DNA of 44,061 bases from a virus: IMG/VR virus record IMGVR_UViG_3300036772_000119, positions 1 to 44,061 of that record, one strand, 5' to 3'. Below, piece after piece: positions 22,418-30,338 of the stretch. The position numbers and the translations under genes are program-made. Positions within the stretch are counted from its first letter, which is position 1, and each line of letters starts with the position of its first letter. The notes below the pieces were generated by a model. The model was not told where the DNA came from. It ran no database searches and saw only the letters and a program-made list of their open reading frames with translations.

Positions 22418-23482
22418 ATGAAACAAACTACCCGTTTTCAATTTAACGCCTTCCTGTCCCGGATTGCCGAGCTGAACTCTGTGGACACCGGTGACCTGAA
22501 TAAAAAATTCAGCGTGGAGCCGTCGGTAACGCAGACGCTGATGACACGCGTGCAGGAATCTTCCGCCTTCCTCCAGATGATTAACATCATCCCCGTGGAC
22601 GAAATGAAGGGTGAAAAGGTCGGCGTCGGCGTGTCCGGCTCCATTGCCAGCACCGCAGACACTAGCGGCACCGGCGAACGTCAGACGGCTGATTTTAATA
22701 CCCTGGCCGCTGAGGGTTATGAGTGCCGCCAGACGAACTACGATTTCCATTTCCGCTACGCCACGCTCGATCTCTGGGCGCGCTATCAGGATTTCCAGGC
22801 GCGTTTACGTGACGCCATCGTGAAACGCCAGGCGCTGGATCGCATCACCATCGGCTTTAACGGCGTTGAGCGTGCGGCGACATCTAACCGCACCAAAAAC
22901 CCGCTGTTGCAGGACGTGAACGTGGGCTGGCTGCAAAAGTACCGCAACAATGCGCCCGAGCGCGTGATGGATAAGGTCACGGGTAAAGATGGAACAGTAA
23001 CGTCTGAAACCGTGCGCGTCGGCCTCGGCGGAGACTTTGAAAACCTGGACGCCCTGGTGATGGATGCCACCAACAACATGGTTGACCCGATTTATCAGGA
23101 CGATACCGGCCTGGTCGTTATCTGTGGTCGTCAGTTGCTGGCAGACAAGTATTTCCCGCTGGTGAACAAGGCGCAGGAGAACTCTGAAAGCCTGGCGGCG
23201 GATATGATTATCAGCCAGAAGCGCATCGGTAACTTACCGGCGGTGCGTGTGCCTGGCTTCCCTGCCAATGCCTTCCTGATCACCCGCCTGGATAACCTGT
23301 CGATTTACTGGCAGGACGGCACACACCGCCGTCATATCGAAGAAGTACCAAAGCGCGACCGTATCGAAAACTACGAATCCATTAATGAGGATTTCGTAGT
23401 GGAAGATTATCGCGGCGGCTGCCTGGTCGAAAACATCCAGCTCGGAGAGTTCAAAGTCGTTAAGCCGGAATCAGCGGAATAA
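22418..23482 (+). CDS. N: major capsid protein N
   Basis: A 354-aa HK97-fold-type capsid precursor (P2 N is 357 aa). The N-terminal ~30 residues (MKQTTRFQFNAFLSRIAELN...) are normally removed by O. Conserved stretches include FLQMINIIPVDEMKGEKVGVG, the NYDFHFRYATLDLWARYQDF helix, and LVVICGRQLLADKYFPLVN. It lies 48 bp after O and 11 bp before M. The capsid protein of an infecting phage is the type of trigger sensed by CapRel, so this N is presumably tolerated by the prophage's own CapRel. Confidence 0.96.
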   Translation: MKQTTRFQFNAFLSRIAELNSVDTGDLNKKFSVEPSVTQTLMTRVQESSAFLQMINIIPVDEMKGEKVGVGVSGSIASTADTSGTGERQTADFNTLAAEGYECRQTNYDFHFRYATLDLWARYQDFQARLRDAIVKRQALDRITIGFNGVERAATSNRTKNPLLQDVNVGWLQKYRNNAPERVMDKVTGKDGTVTSETVRVGLGGDFENLDALVMDATNNMVDPIYQDDTGLVVICGRQLLADKYFPLVNKAQENSESLAADMIISQKRIGNLPAVRVPGFPANAFLITRLDNLSIYWQDGTHRRHIEEVPKRDRIENYESINEDFVVEDYRGGCLVENIQLGEFKVVKPESAE

Positions 23483-23493
23483 AGGGGGACACC

Positions 23494-24150
23494 ATGATGA
23501 GTCCTTGCCGTCGTCACATGTTGCGACAGTCAGCCATTCAGGCCGCGCAGCAGGCTGCCGGTCAAATGAGCCAGGCCACCGGCTACGAACTGCTCCTGCA
23601 AAAACTGAATGCGGATAAACAGGCACTGCATAAGATCCAGTCCTTCCAGGACAAGGCGGCGTTAAAACGCACGCTGTTGCCGGAGTACGCCCCGTGGGTG
23701 TCGGGCGTGCTCGCCGAAGGGAACGGCGCACAGGATGCCATCCTGATGACCGTCATGATCTGGCGTATTGATGCCGGTGATATCGCCGGTGCGCTGAACA
23801 TTGCCCGTTACGCATTTAAGCACAAGCTCGCCATGCCGTTCGGCACCCGCTCCGCCGGTTGTGCTTTCACTGAGGAAGTGATCGACCAGGCTACGCGTGC
23901 CCGCACCGCCGGTGAGCCGGTCAGCATTGACGTGATGCTGGCCGTGCTGGAGCTGACTGACAGCGAGGATATGCCCGATAAAGTCCGTGCGCAGTTGCAC
24001 AAGATTATCGGCTATCTCTACCGCGACGGCGGCAAGGACACGCTCGCCCTGGAGCGCCTGAAAAGTGCCTTAATTCTTGACGGCAAATCAGGCGTTAAAA
24101 AAGACATTGAGCGCCTGGAGTCGGCCATTAAAAAGGCATCCGGCGGCTAA
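23494..24150 (+). CDS. M: terminase small subunit M
   Basis: A 218-aa small terminase (P2 M is 247 aa; this one is somewhat short). It binds cos and directs the P ATPase to it. Visible homology: MSPCRRHMLR at the start, YELLLQKLNADKQALHKIQS, and ILMTVMIWRIDAGDIAGALNIARYA. The helical C-terminus contains DTLALERLKSALILDGKSGVKKDIERLE. AAAGGGGG precedes the ATG pair at 23494, and the second Met is equally possible. Confidence 0.93.
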   Translation: MMSPCRRHMLRQSAIQAAQQAAGQMSQATGYELLLQKLNADKQALHKIQSFQDKAALKRTLLPEYAPWVSGVLAEGNGAQDAILMTVMIWRIDAGDIAGALNIARYAFKHKLAMPFGTRSAGCAFTEEVIDQATRARTAGEPVSIDVMLAVLELTDSEDMPDKVRAQLHKIIGYLYRDGGKDTLALERLKSALILDGKSGVKKDIERLESAIKKASGG

Positions 24151-24245
24151 AAAGAATGCGCCCCGCGCAGGGCGGCACGCCAGCCGCGACAGGTCTGTGA
24201 CCTTGTTCAACGCTGGCGTCCACCGCCCCCCATTCAGAGGTCATT

Positions 24246-24716
24246 ATGTCTCTTGTTGTACCCGCACCGAAACCGGACGCCGCGACGGAACCCGCGATTA
24301 AGAACACTCATTTCTGGCCTGATGTTGATCCGGTTGAACTGCGCGACACGCTTCGCCTGGAGGGCACCGTCACCGCGAAACGCCTGCGTGCTGCCGCAAA
24401 GTTTGCCATGACAGAGGTGAACGCCGAGCTGTTCAGCTTTCGTGACGCACAGATTTCCCAGGGCTTTAAACGCCTGGCCGATGTGCCTGCCGATCAGATT
24501 GACGATGAAAGCGTGAAGGTCTGCGCCTATCAGCGCGCCGTGGCGTCTATAGCGGCGGCCTTTCTGGCGGAGCATTATCCGAACAGCGACACCACCGATA
24601 AGGGCAGTAAAAAAGCCGAAATTGTCGAAAGCACGGTTGATGATTTATGGCGTGATGGTCGCAATGCGATCAGCGACGTCGCCGGTGTGTCTCACTGCAT
24701 CATCGGGTTGCTCTGA
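24246..24716 (+). CDS. L: head completion/stabilisation protein L
   Basis: A 156-aa connector protein (P2 L is 169 aa) that binds the portal side of the filled head. Typical segments are FWPDVDPVELRDTLRLEGTVT and LAEHYPNSDTTDKGSKKAE. An AGAGG lies upstream of the ATG. The stop overlaps the start of X by one base (TGATG). Confidence 0.93.
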   Translation: MSLVVPAPKPDAATEPAIKNTHFWPDVDPVELRDTLRLEGTVTAKRLRAAAKFAMTEVNAELFSFRDAQISQGFKRLADVPADQIDDESVKVCAYQRAVASIAAAFLAEHYPNSDTTDKGSKKAEIVESTVDDLWRDGRNAISDVAGVSHCIIGLL

Positions 24717-24919
24717 TGAAAGTCCACGCCGAACAGGGCGACACCGTTGACTCGCTCTGCTGGCGGTACTACGGGCGCACCGAGTCGGTGGTGGAGCAGG
24801 TTTACGCGGCTAACGTTGGCTTAGCCGCACAGGGGGCAATTCTGCCCCATGGCTACGCGGTGGAACTGCCGGATATTACCCAGGCCGCAGTCAGTGAAAC
24901 CGTCTCACTTTGGGACTGA
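24716..24919 (+). CDS. X: tail protein X
   Basis: A 67-aa protein, the exact length of P2 X. It has a LysM-like fold core (GDTVDSLCWRYYGRTESVVEQVYAANVGLA) and is needed for tail assembly. It overlaps L at its start and the holin at its stop by one base each. Confidence 0.93.
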   Translation: MKVHAEQGDTVDSLCWRYYGRTESVVEQVYAANVGLAAQGAILPHGYAVELPDITQAAVSETVSLWD

Positions 24920-25134
24920 TGACCATGGAGCGCATCACCTCGTTTATCTGTTATTGCATTGCCGTGTTTCTGGCCTGGCTGGGGGGCATGTCTTATCAGG
25001 ATATTGCGTTTTTAGTCGGTGCCGCCGTGGGGGTCGCCACCTTCCTGGTGAACTGGTACTACCGCCGCAAAACTTATCGCCTGCTTAAACAGCTCGGCGT
25101 CAGTGGGGAAATTAATGCCGCCATCAATCGTTAA
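24919..25134 (+). CDS. holin, HP1-type
   Basis: A 71-aa membrane protein with two transmembrane segments (SFICYCIAVFLAWLGG and IAFLVGAAVGVATFLVNWYY) and a basic C-terminus with YRRKTYRLLKQ. It fits the HP1 family of phage holins and stands in the position of P2 Y. Holins set lysis time; with a SAR endolysin a pinholin-like role (membrane depolarisation) is possible. The ATG at 24919 overlaps the X stop codon; the gene overlaps the endolysin start by 20 bp. Confidence 0.85.
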   Translation: MTMERITSFICYCIAVFLAWLGGMSYQDIAFLVGAAVGVATFLVNWYYRRKTYRLLKQLGVSGEINAAINR

Positions 25135-25624
25135 ACGCTGCGCCGTCGCCGCTGTCCTGGCGATTGCCGCGCTGCTGCCGCAAACGCCAACGTTGAAAAC
25201 CTCCGCCGCCGGTCTGGCACTGATTGCCGATTTTGAAGGCTGCCGTCTGTCCGCCTACCAGTGCAGCGCGGGCGTCTGGACAAACGGCATCGGGCACACC
25301 GCAGGCGTGAAGCCACAGACCCAAATCAGCGAACGTCAGGCCGCCGTGAATCTGGTGGAAGACGTGATGCGGGTCGAGAAAGGCATTGCACGCTGTATGC
25401 CGGTTGCCATGCCGCAGCCGGTGTATGACGCCGTGGCGTCCTTTGCCTTTAACGTCGGCGTGACGGCGGCCTGCAAGTCAACGCTGGCGTTTTTCATTAA
25501 CAAGGGGGAATGGCGTAAAGCCTGCGATCAGTTGCCGCGCTGGGTGTTTGTGAATGGCGTGCGCGTCTCAGGCCTGGAGCGCCGCCGCGCCAATGAGCTG
25601 GCCTACTGCCTGCGGGGAGTCTGA
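25115..25624 (+). CDS. SAR endolysin (T4-type lysozyme fold)
   Basis: A 169-aa muramidase. An N-terminal signal-arrest-release segment (residues ~9-35, CAVAAVLAIAALLPQ and on) would export it through Sec and tether it until the membrane is depolarised. The catalytic triad reads E41-x8-C50-x5-T56, with Cys in the place of the usual Asp, a variant known from P2-like lysozymes. Additional cysteines (C9, C43) may take part in disulfide control. GGGGA precedes the ATG at 25115. An upstream ATG at 25103 would add four residues and has no better ribosome site. Confidence 0.9.
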   Translation: MPPSIVKRCAVAAVLAIAALLPQTPTLKTSAAGLALIADFEGCRLSAYQCSAGVWTNGIGHTAGVKPQTQISERQAAVNLVEDVMRVEKGIARCMPVAMPQPVYDAVASFAFNVGVTAACKSTLAFFINKGEWRKACDQLPRWVFVNGVRVSGLERRRANELAYCLRGV

Positions 25625-26049
25625 TGCGCATTTTAATTTTGTTACTGCTGGCAGCCTGCGCCCTGGTGGGGCTGCAAACCTGGCGTATCGGTGGCCTGAC
25701 TGATGAAGCTGACCAGGCCCAGCGCATTATCGGCACACTGTCCGCCGGTATCAAAAGCCGCGACAACGCCATTAATCGCCTGAGTGATGATGCCGTGACG
25801 CGGGAACGTCAGGAGCAAACACTGCGCACCCAGCTCGCACGGGCGGGGCAGCAGGCGCGGGATCGTGAAGTCCACATTCAAAGGTTACTCAATGAAAATC
25901 AGGAAATGCGCGATTGGTATGCAGCTCCTCTGCCTGATGGTATTGGCCGGATGCACGCACGTCCAACCTTTGCCAGCGCCGCAGATTATTTACGTTGGCT
26001 GTCCGGCGGTAACGAGCTGCCCGATACCAGCAAGTTCGCCGGTCACTAA
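25624..26049 (+). CDS. lysB: i-spanin LysB
   Basis: A 141-aa inner-membrane spanin, the same length as P2 LysB. An N-terminal transmembrane anchor (RILILLLLAACALVGLQTW) is followed by a long coiled coil (EADQAQRIIGTL...NRLSDDAVTRERQEQTLRTQLARAGQQARDRE). With LysC it bridges the envelope and disrupts the outer membrane in the last step of lysis. It overlaps the endolysin stop by one base (TGATG). Confidence 0.9.
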   Translation: MRILILLLLAACALVGLQTWRIGGLTDEADQAQRIIGTLSAGIKSRDNAINRLSDDAVTRERQEQTLRTQLARAGQQARDREVHIQRLLNENQEMRDWYAAPLPDGIGRMHARPTFASAADYLRWLSGGNELPDTSKFAGH

Positions 26050-26182
26050 CGGCGACTTGAGCAGCGACGTCAGAAACCTGGAGGCCGCGCTGATAGCCTG
26101 CGGCCTCCAGGTGGAAACGGTCAAACAATGCCAGGAGGAACACCGTGTTAAAACCCGCGCAACTGCGAAAAGCCTTAACTGA
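25892..26182 (+). CDS. lysC: o-spanin lipoprotein LysC, embedded in lysB
   Basis: A 96-aa outer-membrane lipoprotein spanin in the +1 frame within lysB, ending inside R. The lipobox LMVLAGC puts the lipidated Cys at residue 21. The mature part is Pro-rich (CTHVQPLPAPQIIYVGCPAVTSC...), typical of o-spanins. The ATG at 25892 is chosen because it gives a compact signal peptide (MKIRKCAIGMQLLC). Confidence 0.88.
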   Translation: MKIRKCAIGMQLLCLMVLAGCTHVQPLPAPQIIYVGCPAVTSCPIPASSPVTNGDLSSDVRNLEAALIACGLQVETVKQCQEEHRVKTRATAKSLN

Positions 26183-26612
26183 CGCCGTGCCGGTGCTGCA
26201 AACCAGCCCCGACACCCTGCGGATGTTTGTGAATAATGGGCGTATCGTTTCCACGTTAGCCAGTTCGCTGTCGTTTGAATATCAGTATCAGGTCGAGTTG
26301 CTGATCACCGACTTTGCTCAGGACTGCGATCTGATCATCGTGCCCATTCTGGCCTGGCTGCGTGAGCATCAGCCGGACATGATGGCGACACAGGAGAAAC
26401 AGCAAACCGGCTATAAGTTCAAAGCCGATATGCTCAATGATGGCAGCTATGACATTGCCGTTTATCTCCAGCTCACTGAGCGCGTGATCGTGAAACAGGT
26501 GGAAGCCGGTCTGTATGTTGAGCACTTTCCTGAACCACCGCTGCCGGAACCGGTGGAAAGGCCGCGTGAGCTGTACCTGCACGGTGAGTTAGTGAGTCAG
26601 TGGAATGACTGA
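26145..26612 (+). CDS. R: tail completion protein R
   Basis: A 155-aa tail terminator protein, equal in length to P2 R. Visible signatures are MLKPAQLRKALTDAVPVLQTSPDTLRMFVNNGRI and the SFEYQYQVELLITDFAQDCDLIIVPILAWLREHQPDMM block. The start is GTG with AGGAGG (26133-26138) 6 bp before it. It overlaps lysC upstream and S downstream by 8 bp. Confidence 0.94.
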   Translation: MLKPAQLRKALTDAVPVLQTSPDTLRMFVNNGRIVSTLASSLSFEYQYQVELLITDFAQDCDLIIVPILAWLREHQPDMMATQEKQQTGYKFKADMLNDGSYDIAVYLQLTERVIVKQVEAGLYVEHFPEPPLPEPVERPRELYLHGELVSQWND

Positions 26613-27054
26613 GCTGTCAGCGTTTGATACCCGCCTTGCGGGACTGATTGCAGCGCTGTCACCGCAAAGCCGTAAGGCAATGGCGGCGGCCATTGCGAAG
26701 CGCCTGCGTAAACATCAGCAGCAGCGCATTAAGCAGCAGGTTACGCCCGACGGTCAGCCGTTCACGCCACGCCGCCCGCAGCCGTTGCGGGCAAAGAAAG
26801 GCCGCATTAAGCGTGAGATGTTCGCCAGATTGCGCACGGCCAAATACATGAAGGCAAAAGGCACCGCTGACGACGCCGTGGTGGAATTCACCGGCCAGGT
26901 GCAGCGTATGGCGAAAGTGCATCAGTACGGGCTGCGGGATCGTCCGTCTGTCCGTGCAAAAGAAATGCAGTATCCGGCGCGCCCGCTGTTAGGACTGGAC
27001 GCAGAAGACATGAAAATTGTGGAAGATGAGTTACTGAGTGTGCTTAGCATGTAA
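26605..27054 (+). CDS. S: tail completion protein S
   Basis: A 149-aa protein (P2 S is 150 aa) of the phage virion morphogenesis family. Signatures: LSPQSRKAMAAAIAKRLRKHQQQRIKQQVTPDGQPFTPRR and VQRMAKVHQYGLRDRPS...YPARPLLGL. It is the last gene of the O-to-S late unit. An AT-rich insertion follows before V. Confidence 0.94.
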   Translation: MTELSAFDTRLAGLIAALSPQSRKAMAAAIAKRLRKHQQQRIKQQVTPDGQPFTPRRPQPLRAKKGRIKREMFARLRTAKYMKAKGTADDAVVEFTGQVQRMAKVHQYGLRDRPSVRAKEMQYPARPLLGLDAEDMKIVEDELLSVLSM

Positions 27055-27247
27055 CATGTGATGAAGCGAATTTTTAACCTTGAGTCAGATAATGGGGTTT
27101 TTCTTAAAATAGAAATCTCAAGGATAATTCCTTACTAAACCTCAATAAATTGTTATTATTCATGGCGGTAGATGTAAAATTATTTGTATCTTTCATTCTT
27201 GGCAATGCTTTCAGGCACCTTTCGTTAAAATTAAAATGGGGTTTTAA

Positions 27248-27625
27248 ATGTTCAATAAAATATTATCTTCAAAAGGGTTGTTTTTTGGGTATTGCATAGG
27301 GGCTTATATTGCTATTGCATTAATTTTCAATTCATTCATGTCACCATTATTCCTCATGGCGCTCGCAGAATCTTTGGCATCCGTATTGCTCGCTTATTGG
27401 ATTGCTAAATTACTAATTAAATTTAATGGAGTTCGCACATTAGTTACTCCAGTGGTTTTTTTCATACTACAAGTTGTTTCGTTTATTTTCGCCAGCGCAG
27501 TAACGCACAAAAACACAGGCACTGATTATGCAATGTGGACATGCGGCATTGCATTTGTTTTATTTGTAATCTCTCAATTTATTATCAAGCGAATTGCATC
27601 GAAACAAAAACATGTAACACAGTAA
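27248..27625 (+). CDS. AT-rich membrane protein, cargo between S and V
   Basis: A 125-aa protein with about four transmembrane helices (GLFFGYCIGAYIAIALIF, LFLMALAESLASVLLAYWIA, LVTPVVFFILQVVSFIFASAV, TCGIAFVLFVISQFII) and a basic C-terminal tail (KRIASKQKH). I do not recognise its family; GtrA-like size and topology are possible but unproven. It is flanked by AT-rich DNA and a terminator at 27744-27773, so it behaves like a moron with its own unit. It could serve superinfection exclusion or lysogenic conversion; this is inference from position and topology. Confidence 0.72.
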   Translation: MFNKILSSKGLFFGYCIGAYIAIALIFNSFMSPLFLMALAESLASVLLAYWIAKLLIKFNGVRTLVTPVVFFILQVVSFIFASAVTHKNTGTDYAMWTCGIAFVLFVISQFIIKRIASKQKHVTQ

Positions 27626-27709
27626 TTCAGGATAAATCAGTATCCGTTTTACTCCTAAACGTTACTTCTTGTTTATTGTGTGCAAGCAGGTTCATATCTA
27701 AAAAGACCT

Positions 27710-27732
27710 CGTTGTGCCATCGAGCATCAACC
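27710..27732 (+). promoter_or_regulatory. Ogr-type late promoter site for V operon
   Basis: CGTTGTGCCATCGAGCATCA is nearly identical to the site upstream of O (one substitution over 20 bp) and has the same TTG-N13-CAA dyad. The V start codon is only ~57 bp beyond its centre, against ~83-90 bp for the other two late promoters. Confidence 0.68.
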
Positions 27733-27743
27733 TGCCTCAAATT

Positions 27744-27773
27744 GAATGCCGCCTGACAGGGCGGCATTCTTTT
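27744..27773 (+). terminator. terminator ending the S-V cargo
   Basis: GAATGCCGCC (27744-27753) and GGCGGCATTC (27760-27769) form a 10-bp perfect stem with a 6-nt loop, followed by TTTT. It ends 4 bp before the V start codon, in the core-promoter region of V. Confidence 0.8.
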
Positions 27774-27777
27774 ATCC

Positions 27778-28419
27778 ATGAATACATCCATTCCCCAAAA
27801 CGATATTCCGCGCCTGCTGCGCAATCTGATCCGCATTGGCACCGTTGCTGAGGTGGATTTGGCTGCGGGCACCTGTCGCGTGAACACCGGCGGCAACGTC
27901 ACCGACTGGCTGCACTGGCTGACTTCCCGCGCTGGGCGCGCCCGTTCCTGGTGGGCACCGTCCATCGGGGAGCAGGTTTTGCTGTTCTGCCTGGGCGGCG
28001 AGCTGGATACCGCCTTTGTGATGCCGGGCATTTTCTCTGATGACTTTCCTGCGCCGTCGGCGTCAGCCGATGCGCTGCATGTGTCATTTCCTGACGGTGC
28101 CGTGATCGAGTACGAACCGAAAACAGGTGCGCTGCTGGCAACCGGCATTAAGTCAGCCACGGTAAATGCCTCGGATAAAGTGGCGGTAACTGCCCCGCTA
28201 ATCACCTGCACGGCGAAAACCCGTATCACGCTCGACGCGCCGGAAGTGGTCTGCACCAACAAACTCACCACCGGCACCATCGAGATAAAAAAAGGCGGCA
28301 CCATGACCGGCAACCTCACCCACTCGGGCGGCAGCATCACATCAAACGGCATTGTTGTTCACACCCATAAACACGGCGGCGTCCAGACGGGCGGCGGCAG
28401 CACCGGCGTACCTGCCTAA
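27778..28419 (+). CDS. V: baseplate spike protein V
   Basis: A 213-aa trimeric spike (P2 V is 211 aa) that punctures the outer membrane. The N-terminal OB-like domain (LLRNLIRIGTVAEVDLAAGTCRVNTGG...DWLHWLT) is typical, and the C-terminal tip carries the HTHKHGG cluster that holds an iron ion in P2. No clear Shine-Dalgarno precedes the ATG, because the upstream 30 bp are occupied by the terminator. The gene opens the V-W-J-I-H-G unit. Confidence 0.94.
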   Translation: MNTSIPQNDIPRLLRNLIRIGTVAEVDLAAGTCRVNTGGNVTDWLHWLTSRAGRARSWWAPSIGEQVLLFCLGGELDTAFVMPGIFSDDFPAPSASADALHVSFPDGAVIEYEPKTGALLATGIKSATVNASDKVAVTAPLITCTAKTRITLDAPEVVCTNKLTTGTIEIKKGGTMTGNLTHSGGSITSNGIVVHTHKHGGVQTGGGSTGVPA

Positions 28420-28435
28420 TAGCGAGGAGTTTTCT

Positions 28436-28555
28436 ATGAGTCTTTTCTTGTCAGTTTTTTGTGCATCAGTTTCAGGAGGAATGCTGACGAACGGTACAGG
28501 CGGCTGGTGGCTTGTTGCTATTCTTGGCCTTTTTTTCCTTTGCGCTCATGACTAA
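28436..28555 (+). CDS. 39-aa membrane peptide between V and W
   Basis: A small ORF with a strong GAGGAG (28424-28429), 6 bp before its ATG. It encodes a hydrophobic peptide (SLFLSVFCASVSGGM, then WWLVAILGLFFLCAH) and overlaps the W start by 8 bp, so it may couple W translation. P2 has no gene here to my knowledge. Function unknown. Confidence 0.55.
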   Translation: MSLFLSVFCASVSGGMLTNGTGGWWLVAILGLFFLCAHD

Positions 28556-28898
28556 CGCCAAATACATCGGCATGGCGCGCGACTCAGGGCGCGGCGTCGA
28601 AGACCTGGCGCACATTCAGCAATCGGTCAGCGACATTTTGCGCACACCCATCGGTTCCCGCGTCATGCGCCGTGACTATGGTTCACTACTGTCTGAACTG
28701 ACTGACCGCCCGCAGAATGCGGCGCTGCGCCTGCAAATCATGTCCGCCTGTTACAGCGCGATCCTCAAATGGGAGCCGCGCGTCACTCTGACAGGCATCA
28801 CCTTTGAAACAACGTTCGACGGAAAAGGCGTGGTGGAACTCACCGGCACCCGTAAAGACACGTCCGCCGCCATTTCCTTAACCTTACCCGTGAGCTAA
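28548..28898 (+). CDS. W: baseplate wedge protein W
   Basis: A 116-aa gp25-like lysozyme-fold protein (P2 W is 115 aa), a structural part of the baseplate wedge. Signatures: MARDSGRGVEDLAHIQQSVSDILRTPIGSRVMRRDYGS and the C-terminal VVELTGTRKDTSAAISLTL. The ATG at 28548 fits the P2 N-terminus; an upstream frame beginning at 28512 runs through the 39-aa ORF and is not used. Confidence 0.94.
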   Translation: MTNAKYIGMARDSGRGVEDLAHIQQSVSDILRTPIGSRVMRRDYGSLLSELTDRPQNAALRLQIMSACYSAILKWEPRVTLTGITFETTFDGKGVVELTGTRKDTSAAISLTLPVS

Positions 28899-28900
28899 CC

Positions 28901-29809
28901 ATGGCAACTATCGACCTGAGCCAGTTACCCGCCCCCGACGTGGTGGAGGTGCTGGATTACGAAATTCTCCTGGCGGAGCGCAAAGCCACGCTGGTCTCGT
29001 TGTACCCCGAAGACCAGCAGGCCGCCATCGCCCGCACGCTGACACTGGAATCGGAACCCATTGTGAAACTCCTGCAGGAGAACGCTTACCGCGAAGTCAT
29101 TTTGCGTCAGCGGGTGAATGAGGCAGCGCAGGCGGTGATGTTGGCGTATGCCTCCGGCACCGATCTGGACAATATCGCCGCCACGTTCAGCGTGGAGCGT
29201 CTGACGATCACGCCTGCGGATACGGTCAGCGTGCCCGCCGTCGCCGCTGTGCTCGAAAGTGACGCTGATTTGCGTATCCGTGCGCAGCAGGCGTTTGAAG
29301 GGCTGAGCGTGGCGGGGCCGGTCGGTTCTTATGAGTATCACGGACGCTCGGCTGACGGACGCGTGGCGGATATTTCGGTTATCAGCCCGTCGCCTGCCTG
29401 CGTGACGATTTCCGTGCTGGCACAGACCGGCAACGGCACCGCGCCCGCTGACCTGCTGGCGGTGGTTCAGGCCGCGCTCAACGATGAGAACGTGCGCCCC
29501 GTAGCTGACCGCGTGACGGTGCAAACCGCGACCGTCGTGAACTACACCATCAGCGCCGTGCTGTATTTGTTCCCGGGGCCGGAGGCCGAACCTATCCGTG
29601 AAGCCGCTGAGGCGAAGCTGATTGCCTACACCACCGCACAGCACCGGCTCGGGCGTGACATCCGGCTGTCGGCGATTTATGCCGCGCTGCACGTTGAAGG
29701 CGTGCAACGGGTGGAGCTGAAAAGCCCTGCGGCTGACATCGAGCTGGATAAAACGCAGGCGTCGTTCTGCACGGACTACACCCTGACCGTGGGCGGCTAC
29801 GATGAGTGA
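28901..29809 (+). CDS. J: baseplate protein J
   Basis: A 302-aa baseplate wedge protein, the exact length of P2 J. Signatures: DVVEVLDYEILLAERKATLVSLYPEDQ, LQENAYREVILRQRVNEAAQAVMLAYASGTDLDNIAA, and SYEYHGRSADGRVADISVISPSP. It starts 2 bp after W and overlaps I by 8 bp. Confidence 0.95.
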   Translation: MATIDLSQLPAPDVVEVLDYEILLAERKATLVSLYPEDQQAAIARTLTLESEPIVKLLQENAYREVILRQRVNEAAQAVMLAYASGTDLDNIAATFSVERLTITPADTVSVPAVAAVLESDADLRIRAQQAFEGLSVAGPVGSYEYHGRSADGRVADISVISPSPACVTISVLAQTGNGTAPADLLAVVQAALNDENVRPVADRVTVQTATVVNYTISAVLYLFPGPEAEPIREAAEAKLIAYTTAQHRLGRDIRLSAIYAALHVEGVQRVELKSPAADIELDKTQASFCTDYTLTVGGYDE

Positions 29810-30329
29810 TCGCCTGCTGCCCGTCGGTTCCTCCGCGCTTGAGGTTGCCGCCGCCGATGCCTGCGCGGCCCTGGAAAACGTACCGGTGCCGCTGCGGCAG
29901 CTCTGGGATCCGCTGACCTGTCCGGCAAAGTTTTTGCCTTACCTGGCGTGGGCGCTGTCGGTTGACCGCTGGGATGAGAAATGGCCTGTCGCCACCAAGC
30001 GTCGCGTCATTCAGTCGGCGTGGTTCATTCACTGCCACAAGGGAACCATCGGTGCCATCCGGCGCGTGGTGGAGCCGCTCGGCTACCTGATTAACGTGAC
30101 CGAGTGGTGGGAAACCAATGACGAACCCGGCACGTTTCGCCTGGACATTGGCGTACTGGAAACCGGCATCACCGAAGAAATGTATTTAGAGATGGAACGC
30201 CTCATCGCCGACGCCAAACCGGCTAGCCGCCATCTGATCGGGCTGACCATTACACAAGATATTAAAGGTGATGTTTACATTGGAGCAGCGCACTACCTGG
30301 GCGAACTGCTGACCGTTTACCCTGCATAA
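29802..30329 (+). CDS. I: tail/baseplate protein I
   Basis: A 175-aa protein (P2 I is 176 aa) that links the wedge to the tail fibre. Signatures: MSDRLLPVGSSALEVAAADACAALENVPVPLRQLWDP and CPAKFLPYLAWALSVDRWDEKWP...IHCHKGTIGAIRRVVEPLGY. It lies 9 bp upstream of the tail fibre gene. Confidence 0.94.
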   Translation: MSDRLLPVGSSALEVAAADACAALENVPVPLRQLWDPLTCPAKFLPYLAWALSVDRWDEKWPVATKRRVIQSAWFIHCHKGTIGAIRRVVEPLGYLINVTEWWETNDEPGTFRLDIGVLETGITEEMYLEMERLIADAKPASRHLIGLTITQDIKGDVYIGAAHYLGELLTVYPA

Positions 30330-30338
30330 GAGGACGCT

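Noticed and set aside
28925-29707. 260-aa open frame on the minus strand
   Set aside because: Antisense of baseplate gene J, with a low-complexity Arg/His-rich product and no ribosome site.
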